IMG/VR virus record: IMGVR_UViG_3300025913_000015
Span: 1 to 36,236 of that record
Length of the DNA stretch: 36,236 nt
From: a virus
Reading direction: 5' to 3' (one strand)
The position numbers and the translations under genes were made by a program. Positions within the stretch are counted from its first letter, which is position 1; the number at the start of each line of letters is the position of its first letter. The notes beneath the pieces were generated by a model that saw only the letters and a list, made by a program, of their open reading frames with translations, searched no databases and was not told where the DNA came from. This document shows positions 23,711 through 30,514 of the stretch, piece after piece.

Positions 23711-24680
23711 AGTTAAGATTTATAACCTTAAAGCTAATAGGTTTATGTCCTAATAAATTATCAACCGATCGGACGACTACGCCCTCTCTAGGCTTCCCGT
23801 TCTGGTATGTTCCTTCCCCGAGCCACTCCACTCCCTCATGCTGGAAGTCGTCATCGACCAAGATGACGTTGACCATAGGAAAGTTCAGTCGGTTACAAAA
23901 TGTCACCAACTCGTCGTAGGTAAGGTATCGGTGCTCTTCGATGTTGTAGGCGCTGAAGGCGAAGCCGTCCACCTGGTGAAGGCCCAAAGAGTTAGTCTGG
24001 ATCTTAGGACCTACTGTTTCCCATTGGATTGCAAAGCCTTCAAGCAGGGTCTCTGGAAGCTTGTATCGGTAAGCCACCTCCCAGTAACCGTTAGTCTCGT
24101 CCGCCTCTATCTCCCAATTACGAGAGCACACGCCGAAGTGTCCCTTGTACTTGAACGCAGTGGTGGAAGAACCGTCCAGCTTCTCGGTTATGTAATAGTC
24201 CTTACCGCATAGAGACTGAACCAGGTCTTCTGAGGTCTGGTAGTTGAGCTCATCGGTCTTAGGGACGAATGCAGGGAAACCTGCAACCATCTTACCGTTA
24301 AGAGATGCAGGGAGAGGCTTGAAGTACTTCTTCACTCCCAGTAGTTGTGTACAATCTTCCCCCACTATGCAAGCTGCTCCAAGCGACGCAGCTGTCGTAA
24401 TCGGAGTTATGACCACCTCGCTAGGAGCTCCAAGGAAGCGACGCATACGTACACGCCATCCTGAGTCCTTCAAGAACATCATCTCTTCACAGGCTACTAC
24501 GATGGCATCTGGCAGGTACACGGTGCAGATGTCCCCATCCTTGAAGTCTCCCTTCTTGACGACTCCACGCCACTTTCCGCCTCTGCCGCAGACCACGGTA
24601 GCGCACTCTATAAACTCGGCATTGAGTATAGGCTCTATGAAGAGAATCTTTCCTATGTAGGCTAGCCCTAATTCAGACAT
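23700..24680 (-). CDS. RNA ligase, Rnl/DRB0094-like (326 aa)
   Basis: This is a nucleotidyltransferase-fold ligase. Motif I is EKLDG (lysine at residue 167, the AMP acceptor) with SSTTAFKY after it. Motif III is likely in AIQWETVGPKIQ, motif IV is EGVVVRS and motif V is PISFKVINLNY. The N-terminal ~130 residues are a separate beta domain of the kind found in DRB0094-type ligases (GRGGKWRGVVKKGDFKDGD). It would seal broken RNA. The gene overlaps the recombinase gene by eight bases and lies one gene from a PNKP-like 3'-phosphatase, which together suggest RNA repair. Confidence 0.85.
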   Translation of the reverse strand: MSELGLAYIGKILFIEPILNAEFIECATVVCGRGGKWRGVVKKGDFKDGDICTVYLPDAIVVACEEMMFLKDSGWRVRMRRFLGAPSEVVITPITTAASLGAACIVGEDCTQLLGVKKYFKPLPASLNGKMVAGFPAFVPKTDELNYQTSEDLVQSLCGKDYYITEKLDGSSTTAFKYKGHFGVCSRNWEIEADETNGYWEVAYRYKLPETLLEGFAIQWETVGPKIQTNSLGLHQVDGFAFSAYNIEEHRYLTYDELVTFCNRLNFPMVNVILVDDDFQHEGVEWLGEGTYQNGKPREGVVVRSVDNLLGHKPISFKVINLNYEK

Positions 24681-25266
24681 TGGTCAGCATCCCTTCTTTT
24701 TTGAACCTTCTCTTATACCTGTAAATGGTCACCCTAGTCACTCCGTATTCTTTGGCTAGGGTTTCCATGGTCTTACGGGTGCTTATCAGGTCATGCTTTA
24801 GCTGCTCTAGCTTCTCCCCCGTGATCTTATGAGGGCTAGTGAGCTTGTACCGACCTAGCTTCTTAGCTCTCTCGATACCTTCACGCTGGCGTTCTTTAAT
24901 GAAGGCCAGCTCGAACTCTGCGAAGGCCCCCATGAGGTGTAATAGTAGGGTGTGCATGGCGTTGTCAGTGCCATACCCGAACGTCAGTCCTTCCTTTAGG
25001 AAGTTAATCTGGATGCGACGCCGCACAAGATCCTCTACGAGTTGCTTTAAGTCCTTCAAGCTGCGAGCGAAGCGATCCATAGAGTGTACGAAGATGCAGT
25101 CGTCTTCTCTCACGTACTCCAGCATCTGCTGGAGCTGAGGACGAGCCACGTCTCTTCCTGTTGTCTTGTCTATAAACTTCTTGTCCAGCTCTAGTCCATC
25201 GAGCTGACGCTCAGGGTTCTGCTCATAGGTACTTACCCTGACGTATCCTATTCGCTTACCTGTCAT
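24673..25266 (-). CDS. Small serine recombinase (resolvase/invertase family, 197 aa)
   Basis: The start is at the ATG at 25266, with AAGGAG seven bases upstream, one base after the stop of the previous gene; the longer frame has no support. The catalytic serine is S12 (GYVRVSTYEQNPERQLDG) and the active-site arginines are in MDRFARS (R65, R68). The C-terminal ~45 residues form a Hin/resolvase-type helix-turn-helix (TMETLAKEYGVTRVTIYRYK). Size matches Tn3 resolvases and Gin/Hin invertases, not large phage integrases. It could resolve genome multimers, invert a segment or integrate. No obvious paired recombination sites were seen. Confidence 0.92.
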   Translation of the reverse strand: MTGKRIGYVRVSTYEQNPERQLDGLELDKKFIDKTTGRDVARPQLQQMLEYVREDDCIFVHSMDRFARSLKDLKQLVEDLVRRRIQINFLKEGLTFGYGTDNAMHTLLLHLMGAFAEFELAFIKERQREGIERAKKLGRYKLTSPHKITGEKLEQLKHDLISTRKTMETLAKEYGVTRVTIYRYKRRFKKEGMLTNV

Positions 25267-25267
25267 A

Positions 25268-26065
25268 TCAGAACTCCTTATCATGTTGACAACAATTAAA
25301 AACGAAGATTCCTCGACGTCTCCACATACGAACAGCTTTAGGCCTGTCATCGAATACGAAGTCTATTTTTTCACCCTGAGAGAGAATCTCATCAAGCCAT
25401 CTTTCTTTAAGAACATCATCAGTGGTTGAGTCACCTAGTGGACGCATTTTTAGATAAGAACCAACAGGAAGACCATATGAAGACAGCCAATCTTGTGTTT
25501 TACTTCTTACCGATTCACAACGGCCACTCCAAATCTGAATTTTCTTTTTATATGAATCCCATAGATTAATAAATATTTCTATAACTGGATTAATAGGAAT
25601 GTCCTTATCACATGCCTCATAAAAGGACTTCCAGTCAGGTTTCCATTCTTGAAAAAGTCCATCTTTGTAACCTGATCCAAATCTCTTTTTTCCTGATCCT
25701 ATGCAAACCCATTCCATCATTCCAGCTTTAACAGGGTCAACAAAATGACTCCTATGCTCGCAATCTGCCAGGGTGCCGTCTAAATCAAATATTATCATTT
25801 TTCCCCCTCTCTTCAATGGCGCACAGAAGGATGGGATAGGCATCCAATGAGTAATATCTTCCACTTCCATAGGCCATTCAATATCTTGGTAAACTCCTCC
25901 CCCAGATGTATCATTGTACTCACACATAAATTGCCAGTTCATCTTTCCTGGAAGTAACCTAGCAAGGGACACAGGTTTTGGTTCATTTGATCCTTGGTTG
26001 TCTGCAAATACCAATACGAATTCATATAAGTCAGGTAACTGATTATTAACGTCTATCCAGTTCAT
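25268..26065 (-). CDS. DUF551 domain fused to HAD-type 3'-phosphatase (265 aa)
   Basis: Residues 1-~80 match DUF551 (WIDVNNQLPDLYEFVLVF ... DITHWMPIP). From residue ~89 the protein is a complete HAD phosphatase of the polynucleotide-kinase 3'-phosphatase type: motif I FDLDGTLAD, motif II IWSGR, a lysine in LKERWLDE, and motif IV VFDDRPKAV followed by MWRRRGIFVF. The HAD part begins with its own Met preceded by a purine-rich GAGAGGGGG, so it may also be made separately. No kinase P-loop is present. It probably removes 3' phosphates from RNA ends so that the nearby ligase can seal them. Confidence 0.82.
   Translation of the reverse strand: MNWIDVNNQLPDLYEFVLVFADNQGSNEPKPVSLARLLPGKMNWQFMCEYNDTSGGGVYQDIEWPMEVEDITHWMPIPSFCAPLKRGGKMIIFDLDGTLADCEHRSHFVDPVKAGMMEWVCIGSGKKRFGSGYKDGLFQEWKPDWKSFYEACDKDIPINPVIEIFINLWDSYKKKIQIWSGRCESVRSKTQDWLSSYGLPVGSYLKMRPLGDSTTDDVLKERWLDEILSQGEKIDFVFDDRPKAVRMWRRRGIFVFNCCQHDKEF
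25803..25826. repeat. Degenerate 24-bp repeat inside the DUF551-HAD gene
   Basis: Matches 26077-26100 at 20 of 24 positions by hand count. It covers the DUF551/HAD border here and the 3' end of the membrane-protein gene there, in different reading frames, so it is not a shared protein motif. Confidence 0.6.
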
Positions 26066-26316
26066 TTACGCTCTCTACCCCTCTCTTCGATGGCACATAG
26101 GCGTCCGTGGAAGTCCTTCATCTCGTCCTGTATAGCTCTCAACTGAGCAGCAGTCTCCTTATGGTTGGCCTCTAACTTATTGTCTGTGTGCATCCACATT
26201 CCCACTGTGGTTCCGAACATCACCAAAATCAAAGTGATGTTTGCTCCTACGATTGTGAGGACCTGAGTCCAATCTCTGTTGGGGGAGCGGTCAGCGTTAC
26301 GATTCTTTTTAGACAT
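26062..26316 (-). CDS. Single-pass membrane protein with coiled-coil tail, possible holin-like (84 aa)
   Basis: I place the start at the ATG at 26316 (AGGAGAGG upstream) rather than the longer frame. A charged N-terminus (SKKNRNADRSPNRDW) precedes one membrane span (residues ~17-40, VLTIVGANITLILVMFGTTV), followed by a charged coiled coil (LEANHKETAAQLRAIQDEMK). Small one-span phage proteins of this type are often holins or lysis regulators, but no lysin lies beside it, so this is only a possibility. The gene overlaps the following gene as ATGA. Confidence 0.65.
   Translation of the reverse strand: MSKKNRNADRSPNRDWTQVLTIVGANITLILVMFGTTVGMWMHTDNKLEANHKETAAQLRAIQDEMKDFHGRLCAIEERGRERK
26077..26100. 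repeat. Degenerate 24-bp repeat at the end of the membrane-protein gene
   Basis: Partner of 25803-25826; eleven bases (CCCCTCTCTTC) are identical and contiguous. It may mark an old recombination joint. Confidence 0.6.
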
Positions 26317-26571
26317 AGTGCCTCTCCTTGGAGGGGGTAAAGTTGCCACACTAGTCAGTGGCCGCCGTCATGCAAAGTACCCTTCTGTCTAACATCTCCC
26401 AGTCTATCACCACGTGATTCATTTTGTCAAGCACGAAAACATGAACACGGGTGACACAAAAGTCTTTCTTTTAAAAAATGGGTGTCATCTGGCATACCCT
26501 GAGTTACATAAAAATATATTTGAAAGAAAATATTTATTTCCTGTATCCTCTATTCAGGAGGACTGGCAAGG

Positions 26572-26601
26572 ATGCCTTTTTTTACCAATGAGGAACCATG
26601 A
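26572..26601 (+). CDS. Nine-codon leader ORF coupled to the next gene
   Basis: MPFFTNEEP, then TGA. AGGAGG (26557-26562) lies nine bases upstream, a stronger ribosome site than the next gene has. Its stop codon overlaps the ATG of the 133-residue gene (ATGA), so ribosomes finishing it could restart there. It may be a translation-coupling leader. Confidence 0.4.
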   Translation: MPFFTNEEP

Positions 26602-26999
26602 TCCCAACATGCAAGACGTGCGAGAAATCTCAGCTAAAGTGTATATGTACTTTAGAAGATATAGATTCAGATGAGAGAGTAAATTTGGAGAATGTTGATT
26701 GGTTAAAAGAATTAAATATAGACAAAAAGAAATCTCTTAGGAAAAAATACACAGAATATTATAGAAATTGGGTTGCAAATAACAAGGAGAAAGTTAGAGA
26801 ATATAGTAAAAAATTTCGCGAGAAAAATGCAGAAAAGATAAGGGAAGAAAGTAGGGAAAGAAACAGGAGACTGAGGAAAGAGAACCGAGAAAAAGTAAAC
26901 AATAAACAATTAGAATATTACCATAAAAACTCTGAAAAAATTTCCAAACAGTTAAAAGAAAAATATCATAGCAAATGTGTAATTATAATTATTGACTGA
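26598..26999 (+). CDS. Lys/Arg/Glu-rich protein with Cys cluster, homing-endonuclease-like fragment (133 aa)
   Basis: The N-terminus has CKTCEKSQLKCIC, a likely zinc knuckle. From residue ~45 the sequence is a charged helical repeat of the kind N-x-E-K-(V/I)-R-E-Y-x-K (YYRNWVANNKEKVREYSKKF, KNAEKIREESRERNRR), commonly seen in the linker of phage GIY-YIG or HNH endonucleases. No catalytic domain follows; the reading frame stops at CVIIIID. The gene is A/T-rich and on the plus strand within a minus-strand cluster. I read it as a transferred, probably truncated homing-endonuclease relative. Confidence 0.6.
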   Translation: MIPTCKTCEKSQLKCICTLEDIDSDERVNLENVDWLKELNIDKKKSLRKKYTEYYRNWVANNKEKVREYSKKFREKNAEKIREESRERNRRLRKENREKVNNKQLEYYHKNSEKISKQLKEKYHSKCVIIIID

Positions 27000-27013
27000 T
27001 ACCTTTGGAGATA

Positions 27014-27283
27014 TTATAGAATCTCTCCATATACCTCTTTAACTCGATCTGCCATCCATTTGACGTGATGGGGAGAGTTGACGATGAGTTTACCGCTCCA
27101 GTAGCTCTTGACTAACGCTATCTCAATCCATCCGTGCATCTCGCCGATAACTATATACTTTACACCATCGGGCTTGCCTTCAGGTAGTTTTTTCTTTAGG
27201 AGACGGATCGAGTCGAACGTAAAATGTCGGTAGGAGAATAGCTCGGGGTCCGTTAAGTCTAGGCTGTATGTCTTCATCTTCAC
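27014..27283 (-). CDS. Hypothetical protein (89 aa)
   Basis: Mixed alpha/beta soluble protein (KYIVIGEMHGWIEIALVKSY, HHVKWMADRVKEVYGEI). The start is GTG at 27283, with GAGAGGTG upstream; ATG at 27277 is the alternative. The ribosome site lies in the 3' arm of the hairpin at 27291-27314. No family recognised. It is adjacent to the 78-residue gene upstream. Confidence 0.65.
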   Translation of the reverse strand: MKMKTYSLDLTDPELFSYRHFTFDSIRLLKKKLPEGKPDGVKYIVIGEMHGWIEIALVKSYWSGKLIVNSPHHVKWMADRVKEVYGEIL

Positions 27284-27290
27284 CTGTAAT

Positions 27291-27314
27291 CACCTCTCCC
27301 GTTAGGGAGAGGTG
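27291..27314 (-). promoter_or_regulatory. Ten-base-pair hairpin covering a ribosome site
   Basis: CACCTCTCCC and GGGAGAGGTG pair perfectly around a four-base loop. On the minus strand the 3' arm contains the GAGAGGTG ribosome site of the 89-residue gene. It may also slow transcription out of the 78-residue gene, but no uridine run follows. Confidence 0.65.
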
Positions 27315-27323
27315 GCGATTATA

Positions 27324-27560
27324 TTATGCAAGGGCCTTTAGGCACTCGATATTAATGGATGCTATCGTAATAGGGAATACTGACCCAGTCACGTTAGGAT
27401 TCAGGTTAACATCGCTGATTGATGTGTTTCGCAGTTTAAGCAAGTCATTAGCCATAACCTCGATGATTATGTCACCGGTGCTATGGCAGGCGTCATCGCC
27501 AGGAGCTTGAGTAAAAAGGCACTTCATGATCTTCCGTATGTCATCGAAAGTCTTCCCCAT
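27324..27560 (-). CDS. Hypothetical protein (78 aa)
   Basis: Short protein with a helical N-terminal half (GKTFDDIRKIMKCLFTQAP) and a beta-like C-terminal half (NLNPNVTGSVFPITIASINI). It starts directly after the TAG of the ParB-like gene, with no gap. No family is recognised and no membrane segment is seen. Confidence 0.6.
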   Translation of the reverse strand: MGKTFDDIRKIMKCLFTQAPGDDACHSTGDIIIEVMANDLLKLRNTSISDVNLNPNVTGSVFPITIASINIECLKALA

Positions 27561-28028
27561 CTAAAATTCATGTCCACAGTTGGGGCAGGTTTTCTTCTTT
27601 TTTTCTCTCTTTCCCTCTTCCTGATCTCCTGATATTTCCTCAATAGATTGAGATAAACCAAGCAATTTCTCCTCAGAGAATCCCCACTCCAATAGTTTCA
27701 GATGATCAAATTCGTTTGCCAATACATCCCAGTCCCAGCTCCCCTGGTGGAGGTTTAGCCCGATACAGAGCTCGTCTAGATCCTCTGGAGAGATCTGCTC
27801 TTCTGGAACCCAACATTCAATAATATTTATCTTTTTCTTTTTCATGATGCGGACACGTTGATGTCCACCGATAATGGTCATATCTGCGTTTACGATCGGC
27901 TTGTCAATGAGCCCAAACTTATCGATTGTCTTAGATAAACGGTCCATGTTCTCTTTGCTGATCTGGCGAGGATTCTTTGAGTGATCCTTAAGTTCTTTGA
28001 TGGGAACGAATTTCAGTTGCCACTGCAT
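27561..28028 (-). CDS. ParB-like nuclease-domain protein with C-terminal zinc knuckle (155 aa)
   Basis: Residues ~5-70 form a ParB/sulfiredoxin-type domain (KELKDHSKNPRQIS, FGLIDKPIVNADMTIIGGHQ, then R), in which GHQR is the family's nucleotide-binding box. The middle includes ELCIGLNLHQGSWDWDVLA. The C-terminus ends in CPNCGHEF, a half zinc ribbon. Stand-alone phage ParB-like proteins of this size usually accompany DNA modification or regulation rather than partition. There is no ParA. The ATG at 28028 faces a divergent plus-strand gene across 106 bases. Confidence 0.82.
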   Translation of the reverse strand: MQWQLKFVPIKELKDHSKNPRQISKENMDRLSKTIDKFGLIDKPIVNADMTIIGGHQRVRIMKKKKINIIECWVPEEQISPEDLDELCIGLNLHQGSWDWDVLANEFDHLKLLEWGFSEEKLLGLSQSIEEISGDQEEGKREKKKKTCPNCGHEF

Positions 28029-28134
28029 GATGTAAACTCCTAGGTGAATATCTATTCATATCACATGTAAAGATTTTTATTTAGTTGAATTTTACATCTT
28101 ATGCATAGATGCTTGTATATATTCCAGGAGGATC

Positions 28135-28389
28135 ATGATGCAACTATATCTTAATCTAGACAATTTGACTGAGGAAGAACATCACCTGTCCATGATGCAA
28201 CGGCAGATAGACGAATTGGTTGAGAGTATGGGAAAGGTACGAAGGAAGATGTTCGCAGAGCTTGGGCAGATGAAGGGGCAACTCGAAGAACTACAGGCAG
28301 AGAATGCCCATCTTAAGAGGGCTCTGGGAAATCTATGTCAATCCGAATACCAAGAACCGATGCTTTCTCTTGTGAGTATTGCCATGTGA
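28135..28389 (+). CDS. Small coiled-coil protein (84 aa, or 83 from the second ATG)
   Basis: A strong AGGAGG precedes ATGATG, so either Met can serve. Residues ~20-75 are a long amphipathic helix with heptads (QIDELVESMGKVRRKMFAEL, QMKGQLEELQAENAHLKRAL), suggesting an oligomeric coiled coil. The last 77 bases overlap, antisense, the RusA-like gene. A TATATATT sequence lies directly before the ribosome site. Function unknown; a small host-takeover or regulatory protein is plausible. Confidence 0.65.
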   Translation: MMQLYLNLDNLTEEEHHLSMMQRQIDELVESMGKVRRKMFAELGQMKGQLEELQAENAHLKRALGNLCQSEYQEPMLSLVSIAM

Positions 28390-28732
28390 TGCGCGGGTCA
28401 TCGTCTGAGCGTCCCTTTAGAGTCTTGAGCTTTCCCTTTCGATTAACATAAGTCTTAACCTCTTCAGGCAAAATCAAATCGGAAAGTTCATCCCTGATCC
28501 ATTTGAATGACATCTGCAAGTTGTCGCTGTCTAAGCGACGCGGAGCGAGTCTAGTGAGAGTAACTCTACATGGAGTAGTCTGTTTCAGATCAGGAGGTCT
28601 ATACGCCAGTCGAACGAAGTGTTGCTGCTGTTGATGACGTTTTGCCTTAGTGAGCCAGTGCTCGTTGCTGTTGGCTTCGCTTACGGTTCGTATAGGTAGA
28701 TTCAATGTCTGTCTAAAAAAGTGTTCTGCCAT
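28313..28732 (-). CDS. RusA-like Holliday-junction resolvase (139 aa)
   Basis: The start is at the ATG at 28732, since the frame one codon earlier uses TTG. The core matches RusA-type nucleases: VTLTRLAPRRLDSDNLQMSF, then WIRDEL, then an acidic cluster SDDDPRITWQYSQEK and a closing strand LGIRIDID. The spaced aspartates in LDSDN and DDDP are the likely metal ligands. It would resolve recombination and replication junctions before packaging, working with RecT. It lies just after the 74-residue gene. Confidence 0.8.
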   Translation of the reverse strand: MAEHFFRQTLNLPIRTVSEANSNEHWLTKAKRHQQQQHFVRLAYRPPDLKQTTPCRVTLTRLAPRRLDSDNLQMSFKWIRDELSDLILPEEVKTYVNRKGKLKTLKGRSDDDPRITWQYSQEKASVLGIRIDIDFPEPS

Positions 28733-28747
28733 CAATGAGTATCCAGT

Positions 28748-28972
28748 TCATTCTGCCTCCGAGAACATCCAATCAAAAAAATCATGACTGCTGTGTTTGC
28801 TGTAAATTTCTTCGAGAGAATCCAACTGCCCATCTGTGATGTACCCGTGTTTATCCATGAATTCGAACACATCATCAATGAATCTTCGATCTATTTCGGG
28901 ATGATGATCCACAAACCTTATGAGAAGGGATAGGATCAATGTCTCTTTGTCTTCTTCCGTATATGTAGTCAT
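28748..28972 (-). CDS. Hypothetical acidic protein (74 aa)
   Basis: Acidic helical protein (KETLILSLLIRFVDHHPEID, FIDDVFEFMDKHGYITDGQL). It overlaps the stop of the replication initiator as ATGA, so it is translated with it and may be a replication accessory (for example a helicase-loader-like partner). That role is from position only. Confidence 0.65.
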   Translation of the reverse strand: MTTYTEEDKETLILSLLIRFVDHHPEIDRRFIDDVFEFMDKHGYITDGQLDSLEEIYSKHSSHDFFDWMFSEAE

Positions 28973-30027
28973 TTATCGTCAAAAGGGTAGATTATACCGA
29001 AACTATTACACAGGTCCCTCACTTTCATCAATGAAAAATATTTATCAAACTTGACGAACTCATTCCTAGTCCCTCTTTCGAAGCAAAGATACTCAGAAGT
29101 TAGGTAGCATTCCGCGCCGTTGTACTTATTCCCATGGATAAAGTGCTGCTTTATCATCTCAAGATTTGAGAGCCTTGGCTTAGGAAGTTCAGGCATTGCC
29201 TTACAAGCCCATTTAATCGCCGCAGGAATAGATTTAATGACTTGGTCTGTTGTAGATAGCCACTTCAATGCATGATCGATCTGGTTGGATTTAAAGGCCC
29301 TTGTGATCGATCGCTTTTCATCCTCTGAAATGTCAATGTTTTTTAGCCCTGAATGGATCGACTCGACTGCCGAAGGCGGACCCGCGATAGCTGGTTGTTT
29401 TGAAGCCGTAGGCTTCGAAGCAGGCGAAGCCTGTGTTGTTGCTTGTCTTTTTTCAGGCAAAACAGCAGCAGCCACCCCAGCACTTGGTTTGCCCATAGCG
29501 GCAGACATACTGGGTGTTGTTGCTGTTGTTGTTCTTTTGTGATCTTCTTCTTTTAGTTCTTGTTTGGGTAATCCTGGATTACCCCCCCCATAATCTACGA
29601 TTACCCCCCCCCGTAATCCTAGATTACCCCCCTCCTGCAATGCAGAATTACCCCCCCCTGAAGATTTAGAAGCATAACGTTGAGACATGAGTTTCATGTT
29701 CTGAGGCCATATATCTACGATAGAGATAAGATCGGGCATATCCCCTCCCTTATCTGATTTTCTTTTTTGGATACTTATTAGTCCTTTTTCTAGTAGGACT
29801 CTTTTTATATCTATAAGTTTTGGTTTCTGACATCCAATTGATTCACATAATGTCGTCATAGACTTAAAACAAGAACCACGATCTCCTGCAGTCATCTTAA
29901 AGACGCAGTATGCCTTAAACTCATATGGGTCTAAGGACATGTCGAATATGATGTTTGGAATCTCCGTGCGGTAACGGTGCAGGGAGCTAAGATCTTGGAT
30001 ATGTACTCCATCTTGGTCTGGGGACAT
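28969..30027 (-). CDS. Replication initiator with winged-helix N-terminus and internal origin (352 aa)
   Basis: Residues ~25-115 form a winged-helix DNA-binding domain of the phage initiator type (EFKAYCVFKMTAGDRGSCFK, LCESIGCQKPKLIDIKRVLL, EKGLISIQKRKSDK). A low-complexity linker follows (residues ~120-220), rich in Gly, Ala, Thr and Pro, and encoded partly by four iterons. The C-terminal ~130 residues are helical (KSIPAAIKWACKAMPELPKP) and may recruit the host helicase. The layout (binding domain, origin iterons inside the gene, C-terminal recruiter) parallels lambda O. A hairpin (30032-30075) encloses its ribosome site. Confidence 0.75.
   Translation of the reverse strand: MSPDQDGVHIQDLSSLHRYRTEIPNIIFDMSLDPYEFKAYCVFKMTAGDRGSCFKSMTTLCESIGCQKPKLIDIKRVLLEKGLISIQKRKSDKGGDMPDLISIVDIWPQNMKLMSQRYASKSSGGGNSALQEGGNLGLRGGVIVDYGGGNPGLPKQELKEEDHKRTTTATTPSMSAAMGKPSAGVAAAVLPEKRQATTQASPASKPTASKQPAIAGPPSAVESIHSGLKNIDISEDEKRSITRAFKSNQIDHALKWLSTTDQVIKSIPAAIKWACKAMPELPKPRLSNLEMIKQHFIHGNKYNGAECYLTSEYLCFERGTRNEFVKFDKYFSLMKVRDLCNSFGIIYPFDDK
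29566..29658. other. Predicted replication origin: four palindromic iterons inside the initiator gene
   Basis: There are four units at 22-24-base steps: TAATCCTGGATTA (29569), TAATCTACGATTA (29591), TAATCCTAGATTA (29614) and a degenerate CAATGCAGAATTA (29638), each followed by a run of 6-9 C. The first three are near-perfect palindromes, TAATC/GATTA around a short centre. The spacing is about two helical turns, as for initiator-binding iterons. Confidence 0.75.
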
Positions 30028-30031
30028 GATA

Positions 30032-30075
30032 TGCCTCTTGTTCCTGTAAAGAATTCATTTTAATTACAAGAGGCA
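30032..30075 (-). promoter_or_regulatory. Hairpin enclosing the initiator gene's ribosome site
   Basis: TGCCTCTTGT (30032-30041) and ACAAGAGGCA (30066-30075) pair over ten bases. On the minus strand the 3' arm contains AGAGG, the ribosome site six bases before the initiator ATG at 30027. Translation of the initiator could be limited by this fold. Confidence 0.65.
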
Positions 30076-30133
30076 CTATCAGGAAATAGAAAAGAAGTGC
30101 ATAATGGCACTTGTCAGCTAGTCCCTGACTATA

Positions 30134-30198
30134 CCTCTAGTCGTGGCATAAACGCATAGAACAGTTTGCCAACAAACTATGCGTTTATGTGGTAGAGG
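30134..30198. other. Large perfect inverted repeat (13 + 6 bp stem) in a gene-free gap
   Basis: CATAAACGCATAG (30147-30159) pairs perfectly with 30177-30189, and CCTCTA/TAGAGG (30134-30139, 30193-30198) close it outside. GTTTG/CAAAC can add an inner stem. It lies in the 183-base gap between the winged-helix gene and the initiator. A small RNA, a terminator without U-run, or a single-strand origin are all possible. Confidence 0.6.
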
Positions 30199-30210
30199 GC
30201 TTATGTCATC

Positions 30211-30495
30211 TCAGTCCGCCTCATCAACCACGTCGTCCCATCCAACCAAATGGATGTGGACGCCGTTGTTGTCTTCTTTGAAGTCGAGTAGACCGTGATT
30301 GCCCAACTTTCGAATACAGCTGCGGAACGATTTCCTATCGTGAGTTTTTCTCAGCTCGTCCCACGTATAGTAACTTTCCTTGTCTTGTCGATCCCATAGC
30401 CAGCAGTATACTTTACACACTCCATCAAATACCTGTTCCAGAAAATACCTAGGTGGAAGATCTGGCAGTTCAAATTCTTGGCGTATAACAGTCAT
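30211..30495 (-). CDS. Small winged-helix-like DNA-binding protein (94 aa)
   Basis: Residues ~40-90 look like a winged helix: YYTWDELRKTHDRKSFRSCI (recognition helices), then KLGNHGLLDFKEDNNGVHIH (beta wing). AGGAGG lies four bases before the ATG at 30495. It precedes the initiator in the same direction, and its upstream region holds an 18-base palindrome. It may be an early regulator or replication accessory; no family name can be given. Confidence 0.65.
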   Translation of the reverse strand: MTVIRQEFELPDLPPRYFLEQVFDGVCKVYCWLWDRQDKESYYTWDELRKTHDRKSFRSCIRKLGNHGLLDFKEDNNGVHIHLVGWDDVVDEAD

Positions 30496-30514
30496 AAAAC
30501 CTCCTGCGTACTCC

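Noticed and set aside
24673-25266. DNA inversion system controlling the fibres
   Set aside because: The recombinase is of the right class, but I found no paired inverted sites near the fibre genes or the recombinase.
26414-26674. Plus-strand reading frame of 86 aa before the Lys-rich gene
   Set aside because: It overlaps the better supported frame at 26598, lacks a ribosome site and resembles no protein.
29566-29658. CRISPR array at the C-rich repeats
   Set aside because: The repeats are short, palindromic, without unique spacers of constant length, and lie within a coding sequence.
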